Shown here: positions 1-5,708 of the stretch, piece by piece
How the letters are laid out: every line of letters begins with the position of its first letter
Numbering within the stretch: position 1 is the first letter of the stretch
Source: Clostridia bacterium
GTDB lineage: Bacteria; Bacillota; DSM-521; Neomoorellales; Neomoorellaceae
Direction of reading: 5' to 3'
Length of the DNA: 9,956 bases
Assembly: GCA_030445875.1 (NCBI GenBank)
Contig: JASUSX010000052.1
Location: forward strand, 1-9,956
Notes under the pieces: model-generated
The model's input: only the letters and a program-made list of their open reading frames with translations
The model's database searches: none
What the model was told of the DNA's origin: nothing
Position numbers and translations under genes: made by a program

Positions 1-481
1 TAAATGCCGTCATCGCCTTGACACCGGCATGGGGTAAGATAAACTTCATCGCCCCTGCCGTGGTGCCGGCCAGGCCCCAAGCAAACATCTGCCAGGGCGT
101 CCACGGGCCCTGACCCAGGAAAAAGTTAGATACCAGGGCCGCAGTAGATCCGACCATAAACCCGGCCCGCGATCCAAAAACGAAACCGGAAATAATCACC
201 ATAAAGGTGGTCGGCTGGATATTGGGCAAGCCAGCAAAGGGAACCCGGCCGACGGCGGCAATGGTGCCCAGCATGGCGATGACGGCCACTTCCCGGGTAG
301 AAACCCGGCCCTGTTCAAAGCCCCAGTACAGCAGGCCCAGGGCCATAATGATTATCACCGAAGCGAGCAACCCCCACCCCTGGCCCCAAAGCAGGGCGTT
401 AAACTTAACACTCGCTAGCAGCAGGCCCAGGATCAGCGCCAGGGCCAGCGGAAACAGGATTTTCCGGCAGTAAGAGAGCAT
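1..481 (-). CDS. ECF transporter S component, probable cobalamin/corrinoid-specific (3' end outside window)
   Basis: This is the N-terminal 160 residues of a hydrophobic membrane protein that continues beyond position 1. It begins MLSYCRKILFPLALALILGL and holds several membrane segments. Residues about 84-135 contain GLPNIQPTTF, a GF.FG..AGF.VGS..ALVSNFFLGQGPW.PWQM stretch and WGLAGTTAG, a pattern I recognise from ECF-type substrate-binding (S) components of Firmicutes. The S component binds the vitamin in the membrane and docks on EcfT. The start is ATG at 479-481, with a GGAGG nine bases upstream. It follows the ATPase gene by about 114 bp with no terminator between, so it looks like the last or a late gene of the operon. 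Cobalamin specificity (CbrT/CblT-like role) is inferred from the upstream B12 riboswitch and the DUF4430 proteins, not from the sequence of this protein. Confidence 0.85.
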   Translation of the reverse strand, partial: MLSYCRKILFPLALALILGLLLASVKFNALLWGQGWGLLASVIIIMALGLLYWGFEQGRVSTREVAVIAMLGTIAAVGRVPFAGLPNIQPTTFMVIISGFVFGSRAGFMVGSTAALVSNFFLGQGPWTPWQMFAWGLAGTTAGAMKFILPHAGVKAMTAF

Positions 482-595
482 GTAATTTATCCTCCATTAA
501 TTAGTCCTCAGGCATTTTGCTATCTGGCTTCGCCTGGAGCCTTTTGGCCGGTGCTGCCGTTACCAGATGTTCCCCAGGAGCGCATCTTGCCAGGT

Positions 596-2314
596 TTAAC
601 CCGAAACCGCCTGCCTGGCCGGCTGTACAGGTGTCAGCCGGGCCAGGGCCTCCGGTAAGGTCAGGACGCCGTCCACATAGCCGCGGCACATCTTGCCAAT
701 CTGGGTGGAATAAAAGACCGACTCGCCCAAAACCTGGTGTTTGGGGCCATCGGCGACGACCCGGCCGGCAGCCATCACCAGCACCCGGGTGGCGTAGGCG
801 GCCGCAAACTCCACGTCATGGGTGACCAGGACCACGCCGGCTCCCTCCTTGCATAAGGCCGTCAGCAACGCTCCCAGTTCGTCTTTCAAGCGATAATCCA
901 TCCCCCGGGTGGGTTCGTCCAGCAGCAGGAGTGCGGGCCGGGTTACCAGGATGGAGGCCAGGGCAACCCGCTGGCGCTCGCCGCCGCTTAAGTCGCGGGG
1001 GTTTACCCGTCGGCAGGGTTCCAGGCCCAGCTTCGCCAGGAGTTCATCAACAACGCCGTCATCGGGCAGGCCGAAATTATTTAGGGTAAACAGCAGTTCC
1101 TCCTCCACCGTATCCTGGAAAAGATAATCGTTGGGATTCTGGGAAAGGTAAGCAATCCTGCCGTCCCCTGGCCGGTTCCCGTTTTTACCCGGGTCGCGGC
1201 CTTTGACCAGCATCCGGCCTCTTCCAAGTTTTAACAGGCCGGCCATGGTTTTCAGGAGGGTGGATTTGCCGGCACCGTTGGCCCCCAAAACAGCCACCAG
1301 CTCACCGACAGCAATTTGCATACTTACATCCTGCAGGGCTTCTTTGCCATTGGGATAAGCGAACCATACTTTACTCATGGATAAAACCGGTTCCTTGGGA
1401 TTTCCTTTTATCACCCGCTGCTTCCCGGACGCCGCCCCGCTTGTTTTCAGCCAAACCGGTTCACCCGGGGTCTCTTGTATTATGTTAAAATTGGACCGCA
1501 GCAACCGGCGTCCTTCCTTGACGGTAACGGGAATTGAAGAAAATCCGGTGCCGGCAAAAAAGCGGGCCACGGGAGGAATAAAGGGAATTTCCTTGGGGGC
1601 CGCCCAACGGGCGAATTGCGCCGGCGTCCCCTCGTATATGATCTGGCCGTCATCCATATACACTAGCCGGTCGGCCAGGTGAAAACAGCGTTCCAGCCGT
1701 TGCTCGATTAGAATGATGGTCAGGCCCATTTCCTCGTTTAACCGTTTGGCGAGATTGAGAAACTCCTCGGCCGCTACCGGGTCCAACTGGGAGGTGGGCT
1801 CGTCGCAAACCAGCACCCGCGGCTGCATGGCCAGCACGGCGGCCAGGGCCAGTTTTTGCTTCTGCCCGCCGGAGAGTTGCGCGGTAAATTCTTGTTTCAC
1901 CTCCGTCAAGTCGAGAAAATGCAAGACTTCGGCCACCCTCCGGGACATCTCCGCCGGGGTCAGACCCAAATTTTCCAGGCCGAAGGCGATCTCAGCCTCA
2001 ACACTGGTCATCACCAGCTGCTTTTCCGGGTCCTGGAAAACTATCCCCACTTCCCGGGCCAGTTGCCGCCGGTCTATCTCCCTTATATCCCGCCTTTGAA
2101 AATAAACCCGACCGCCAAAGCGACCGCCGTAAAAGTCCGGTATCAGGCCGGCCAGCACCCGGGCCAGGGTGGATTTGCCCGAGCCCGACCCGCCGATTAC
2201 CAGCAAAAACTCCCCTTCCTCGATGCGCAAATTGATATCCTTTAAGGCCGGCCTTTCCCTATCCGGGTAGTAGTAGATCAGATTCTCGCTTTGAAATAAA
2301 GACACCGCCGCCAC
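596..2314 (-). CDS. ecfA: Energy-coupling factor ABC transporter ATPase, two fused ATPase domains (EcfA-EcfA')
   Basis: A 572-residue cytoplasmic protein with two complete ABC ATPase domains in tandem. Domain 1 has Walker A GGSGSGKST (41-49), signature LSGGQ (147-151) and Walker B VLVCDE (167-172). Domain 2 has Walker A GANGAGKST (344-352), signature LSGGE (442-446) and Walker B LLLLDE (462-467). A linker of about 70 residues joins them. It supplies ATP hydrolysis for vitamin import by the EcfT/S complex; in many Firmicutes the two ATPases are separate EcfA1 and EcfA2 subunits. In domain 2 the switch histidine is present (VTHD, H499). In domain 1 the corresponding position reads IEQR, with Gln205 where His is expected. 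The start is GTG at 2314, overlapping the 3' end of ecfT by 37 nt, so translational coupling is likely; a second in-frame GTG at 2305 is an alternative start. Confidence 0.95.
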   Translation of the reverse strand: MAAVSLFQSENLIYYYPDRERPALKDINLRIEEGEFLLVIGGSGSGKSTLARVLAGLIPDFYGGRFGGRVYFQRRDIREIDRRQLAREVGIVFQDPEKQLVMTSVEAEIAFGLENLGLTPAEMSRRVAEVLHFLDLTEVKQEFTAQLSGGQKQKLALAAVLAMQPRVLVCDEPTSQLDPVAAEEFLNLAKRLNEEMGLTIILIEQRLERCFHLADRLVYMDDGQIIYEGTPAQFARWAAPKEIPFIPPVARFFAGTGFSSIPVTVKEGRRLLRSNFNIIQETPGEPVWLKTSGAASGKQRVIKGNPKEPVLSMSKVWFAYPNGKEALQDVSMQIAVGELVAVLGANGAGKSTLLKTMAGLLKLGRGRMLVKGRDPGKNGNRPGDGRIAYLSQNPNDYLFQDTVEEELLFTLNNFGLPDDGVVDELLAKLGLEPCRRVNPRDLSGGERQRVALASILVTRPALLLLDEPTRGMDYRLKDELGALLTALCKEGAGVVLVTHDVEFAAAYATRVLVMAAGRVVADGPKHQVLGESVFYSTQIGKMCRGYVDGVLTLPEALARLTPVQPARQAVSG

Positions 2315-3210
2315 CCCCAGCTCATGAACACTGGTACGGACAAAGCCAGAAGCATAATGATTAATAGAATAATGGTCATCCGGCTATTAAGCAAATAACT
2401 CAACTGTGGATAATAAATAAAGGTGCTTGCTCCGGTAAGCTGACCATAAAACGCCACTACCAGAGCCAGGATGCTCCCTCCCAGGCAGAGGCTGTCCCGC
2501 GGCCGCCAGGTATCGCGCCGGTAACAGGTGCGCCGGCCGCTGCCGAAGGCCCGCGCCTGCATGGCTTCGGCTATTTCCAGGGAGTCTTCCAGGGAAGACA
2601 GGAGGAGAATGTTAATCAGGCTGGCATATTTAGGCAGCCTTTCTTTTAAGGTCCCGGCGTTAAAATCGACGCCCCGCATCACCTGAACTTCCCGGATGTT
2701 CTCCAGTTGCCGCATCATGGCCGGGAACATCCTGGTAGCCAGGGACAGGACCAGGGCCGACCGGGAGGCCAACCGCGCCAGGAGGCTTAAAGCCTTGTCC
2801 GGGTGGATGATGAGATTATAAAGGCAAAAAACGCTGATGATGGTTAACAGCCGCACACTCATGGCCGCGCCGTAACAGATGGCTTCCAGGGAGACAGTCA
2901 AGGGGCCGAAAACCGGCAGGCGCGGCCCCCACCAGATAATGGTCTCTCCGGCATGGACCACTAAGGGGTTAATGATGATCACCAGCACCATCATTCCTAA
3001 GCTGAGGCGGAAATAGACTTCCCACGTCGCCATCCCCTGGGCGGCGATGATGGCCAGGACAACGACCAGCAGTAATCCCAGGAGGTACAGGGGGTTGGTG
3101 AAGATGAGGGCCAGCACCAGGAGAACGCCCAGATAAGTTAGGGCTGCCGCCGGGTGCAGGCTCTGCAAAAAAAGGCCTTTCTCCTGGTAGAAAAATTGCT
3201 CAAACATCAC
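2278..3210 (-). CDS. ecfT: Energy-coupling factor transmembrane protein EcfT (CbiQ family)
   Basis: A 310-residue polytopic membrane protein, the scaffold linking the S component to the ATPases. Hydrophobic segments lie at about 22-57, 70-88, 105-134, 235-255 and 275-300. The amphipathic cytoplasmic region between them holds the two short arginine motifs typical of EcfT coupling helices: MRG at 178-180 (in REVQVMRGVDF) and ARA at 219-221 (in AMQARAFGSG). The length is a little above the usual 260-280. The start is GTG at 3210 or the adjacent ATG at 3207; GGAGG lies nine bases upstream of the GTG. It begins 39 bp after the barrel-stalk gene and overlaps the ATPase gene at its 3' end, so all are likely on one transcript. 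The family call is firm; the vitamin transported is inferred from context. Confidence 0.93.
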   Translation of the reverse strand: MMFEQFFYQEKGLFLQSLHPAAALTYLGVLLVLALIFTNPLYLLGLLLVVVLAIIAAQGMATWEVYFRLSLGMMVLVIIINPLVVHAGETIIWWGPRLPVFGPLTVSLEAICYGAAMSVRLLTIISVFCLYNLIIHPDKALSLLARLASRSALVLSLATRMFPAMMRQLENIREVQVMRGVDFNAGTLKERLPKYASLINILLLSSLEDSLEIAEAMQARAFGSGRRTCYRRDTWRPRDSLCLGGSILALVVAFYGQLTGASTFIYYPQLSYLLNSRMTIILLIIMLLALSVPVFMSWGWRRCLYFKARI

Positions 3211-3249
3211 GAGCGTAGTCCTCCAATGAGATGCGGGATGTGGGAGAAC

Positions 3250-4644
3250 TCAATTGATCACATTGACTGTTTGGGAGGTTGCCTCCCAGTTCACCTGGAA
3301 GCCAAAGGCTTCCGCCACAAACCGGGCCGGGAGGTAGGTACGGCCATTCCTCAGCAGGGGAGCTACCCCTATCGACCTGGCCCGGCCGTTGATATAGCCG
3401 TTGGTATCCCCAATAATCAGGGTAACCGTGACGCCACCCATGGTTAATTTAACCGTCGCTGTTTTCTCGTCCCAACTAATGCCGTTATCTGTCATGCCCA
3501 GGGCATAGGCCAGGTAACGCACGGGCACATAGGTGCGGTCATTTTCTATAAAGGGTGCCGCGTCCATCTCTTTTACCTGCTGCTTGCCACTGCTAACAAC
3601 TGTATAACTTCTGTCGCCGACTATGAAACAGGCTTCTCTTTTAGCTGCCATGGGTTCGGGGGAAGTCAGGAATGGTTTACTTTTTTCCTTTAACCGTTCA
3701 AAAAAAGTCTGGTTATAAAAGACAGTCGTTAAAGCCATCAGGGACTGGTAGGTGGCCATTTCATTGCTGCCCGTCCCGGCGATATGGGCAAAGGAACCGT
3801 CAGGTAACTGGAAGCGAAGCAGGGCGGTTAAAATATCGCCCCTTGCTTTATTAAAACTCTCCTGCAGGGGGTCAAGGCCAACTGCAGTTAGACCTTCAAT
3901 AACCATATGGCAGCTTTCCGGGTTTTCCGCCCCCCAGGAGGCAAAACTACCATTTTCTTTCTGGACCTTTGCCAGGTACGCCACTGCCTTCTGGACAACC
4001 GGGCTGTCATTCGGCTCGCCTAAAGCGCCCAGGGCCATCAAGGCCATGCCGGTAGAATCCACATCGGGCGTATCTTTATTGGTAGCATCCCAGTAAAAGG
4101 AGCCGTCGGCGTGCTGCCTGGCTATAAGCCAGTTTAACGCCCTGCTCTTGTCGGGAATGTCAGCGCCGGCGGCGTACAAGGCTAAAATGGCCCAGATGTG
4201 GGCATTAAGTAAATCTTCACCACCCTGCAGGATATTATCAGCAAACTTGCCACTGGCGAGTTGGGCCTCCTGGATCTTTTTTACCAGGTTCCGGCCCTGG
4301 AAATCATAGGGGTTCCCCCCGGCAGCCAGAACGGCCAGGATCAGGGTGGCATAATCATTCATTTCCCCGGACTGGTCGGCCGCAGCCAGCATCTTTGCAC
4401 AAGCCTCATTGGCCCGGGTGCCCTTTAAATCCCTTCCGGCTACGGCCAGGGCTATATAGCTCCAGGGAGACAAAATACCGGCGGCCTTTTCCTTATTTAA
4501 TAAGTAATCGGCAGCATTGTTTAATGGTTGCCTGACCCTGTCCCTACCAGCATGGGCCCAGGCGGGTGTGAGACCACCAGCGCTAAATAGAAATATAATT
4601 AAAAGCATCAATACCAAATTGAAAACCCTATGCTGCTTCAGCAT
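3250..4644 (-). CDS. Secreted alpha/alpha-barrel (prenyltransferase/squalene-cyclase-like, intrinsic-factor alpha-domain-like) protein with C-terminal copper-amine-oxidase-N 'stalk' domain
   Basis: A 464-residue exported protein. A hydrophobic signal segment (residues about 9-28) ends with an AWA-type cleavage site near residue 30. Residues about 35-330 show helical repeats of the terpenoid-cyclase/prenyltransferase toroid type, with recurring LNWLIARQHADGSFYW, AVAYLAKVQKENGSFASWG and LLRFQLPDGSFAHIAG units plus D-T/S-T-ALMAL helices. Residues about 335-464 form a copper amine oxidase N-terminal-like domain, with two Y-P-R units (RTYVPVRYLAYALG and RTYLPARFVAEAFGF) and a closing beta strand; in Firmicutes this domain is usually a surface module, not an enzyme. 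Enzymatic prenyltransferase or cyclase activity is unlikely given secretion. The same fold forms the alpha domain of intrinsic factor/transcobalamin, and the gene sits next to a separate DUF4430 gene. GGAGGGG lies just upstream of the ATG. Cobalamin binding is inferred. Confidence 0.85.
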   Translation of the reverse strand: MLKQHRVFNLVLMLLIIFLFSAGGLTPAWAHAGRDRVRQPLNNAADYLLNKEKAAGILSPWSYIALAVAGRDLKGTRANEACAKMLAAADQSGEMNDYATLILAVLAAGGNPYDFQGRNLVKKIQEAQLASGKFADNILQGGEDLLNAHIWAILALYAAGADIPDKSRALNWLIARQHADGSFYWDATNKDTPDVDSTGMALMALGALGEPNDSPVVQKAVAYLAKVQKENGSFASWGAENPESCHMVIEGLTAVGLDPLQESFNKARGDILTALLRFQLPDGSFAHIAGTGSNEMATYQSLMALTTVFYNQTFFERLKEKSKPFLTSPEPMAAKREACFIVGDRSYTVVSSGKQQVKEMDAAPFIENDRTYVPVRYLAYALGMTDNGISWDEKTATVKLTMGGVTVTLIIGDTNGYINGRARSIGVAPLLRNGRTYLPARFVAEAFGFQVNWEATSQTVNVIN

Positions 4645-4667
4645 ACTTTCCCCTCCTACTGGCTAAA

Positions 4668-5435
4668 TTAAGGTGCGGCCGCCTTTAGACCCTCCCAGGT
4701 AGGCCCGGGATTATTCATGCTTTCGCTGTACCACCAGATGATCTTATCCCCGGGGCTAATCTTTTTCTCGCCGGCTGCCACCATGGGGGTCTCATTGTTG
4801 ACCTTGTACATCCAGCCGCACATACCTTTATTGGCCTGGCCGGCGATGCTCTGGACAAAATTACCGTACACGGGGCTCATGCTGTATTTCAGGCCGGTGG
4901 CATCCAGGGCGCCCAGGGCGGTCAGGCCCCATTTATTGTTTTTATTAACGGTTACCGCAGCGGGGCCGAAAAGGATCTGTCCCTTTAAGCCGACGACAGC
5001 TATACCCACCCGGCAGCCTTCAGGGGGCGGTGGTACCGGGACATTATTTTTATTCCCGGCCTGGCTAACGCTACTTGACTGATCCGGTGGAGCAGCGCCG
5101 GCAGCAACCTGGCCGTCGCCTTGGGAGGGCGCAGGAGTAAGCCCCGGCGAACCGGCAGAAGCGGCGGTTTTGCCCCCGGCAGTTGCACCGTTATCGCCAA
5201 GGGGCTTTTCGTTGGCCGCCGGCGTCGGTGTTCCCGGGGCTTGGCCGCCGGTATTTTCTGGAACGTTGTTGCCGCCCGCAAGGCTTCCCGCCGGCGCAGC
5301 AACCTGGCTTTGGGTAAGGGCCGTATCGGTGGCGCCGGGGTTGGTGGCGGCAGTTTTTTGCCGCCAAACTGCCGGACCGAATAAAGCCGCCATAATTACC
5401 AGGGCCGCCACCAGGTACACTATTCTCTTCGGCAT
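4668..5435 (-). CDS. Membrane-anchored DUF4430 (transcobalamin C-terminal-like) protein
   Basis: A 255-residue protein. Residues 1-24 form a hydrophobic N-terminal segment (KRIVYLVAALVIMAALFGPAV) with no lipobox cysteine, so it is a signal anchor or a poorly defined signal peptide. Residues about 27-137 are a low-complexity linker rich in Ala, Gly, Pro, Ser and Thr. Residues about 140-250 form a DUF4430 domain, with WGLTALGALDATGL, a QSIAGQANKGMCGWMYKVNN stretch, PGDKIIWWYS and PGPTWEGL. This family covers the beta domain of animal transcobalamin and intrinsic factor. Two cysteines, near residues 141 and 206, could form a disulfide. The domain is closely similar to that in the SLH protein encoded upstream. 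The start is ATG at 5433-5435 after GAGGGATG. It ends 23 bp before the barrel-stalk gene, so the two are probably co-translated partners. Corrinoid binding is inferred. Confidence 0.85.
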   Translation of the reverse strand: MPKRIVYLVAALVIMAALFGPAVWRQKTAATNPGATDTALTQSQVAAPAGSLAGGNNVPENTGGQAPGTPTPAANEKPLGDNGATAGGKTAASAGSPGLTPAPSQGDGQVAAGAAPPDQSSSVSQAGNKNNVPVPPPPEGCRVGIAVVGLKGQILFGPAAVTVNKNNKWGLTALGALDATGLKYSMSPVYGNFVQSIAGQANKGMCGWMYKVNNETPMVAAGEKKISPGDKIIWWYSESMNNPGPTWEGLKAAAP

Positions 5436-5708
5436 TTAACATCCCTCGCTATGCCCGTAAGGTCAGGTTTTTAAGACATAGAGCTTCCGGTGAAAACGCT
5501 GCAGGATTTTTAAAACACCATGGCCTAACAGCCAGAAAGATAGGCCGTTACCCACGGCGCGGCAGGTATCAAAGGCAAAGCTGGCTGCATAAGCGGCCGG
5601 TCCGTACCTCCTACAACCTTCTTGTTGCCCGCCTGAGAATTACAGCACTGGTGGGGAGCACCGTAGACAAGCCGGTGCTCCCCGCTGTTTTAATCATTCC
5701 TCTAACGT
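5436..5708 (-). other. Structured intercistronic region (no gene seen)
   Basis: This 273-bp gap separates the SLH gene from the DUF4430 gene. Directly after the SLH stop lies a perfect 11-bp stem (GGGGAGCACCG/CGGTGCTCCCC, 5653-5683), extended by an outer CAGC/GCTG pair. It lacks a U-tract on the minus strand but has TTTT on the plus strand (5688-5691), so it could pause or process the minus transcript, or terminate plus-strand RNA. Further down, CAGCCAG/CTGGCTG (5529-5535 with 5581-5587) encloses a small GCCGT/ACGGC hairpin (5544-5558). A GGAGG is present near 5610, but no start codon at proper spacing opens a credible ORF. No clear new promoter is visible. Confidence 0.5.

Noticed and set aside
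501..689. 62-codon minus-strand frame at the end of the ATPase gene
   Set aside because: It mostly overlaps the ATPase C-terminus in another frame, and has no family resemblance or clear ribosome binding site.
3250..4644. Squalene/hopene cyclase or prenyltransferase enzyme
   Set aside because: The repeats indicate the fold only. The protein is secreted, carries a surface stalk domain and sits in a B12-controlled transport operon, so a binding role is more likely.
5000..5442. Several overlapping frames in the linker region of the DUF4430 gene
   Set aside because: The low-complexity GC-rich linker DNA leaves all frames open; only the frame with the DUF4430 domain is supported.
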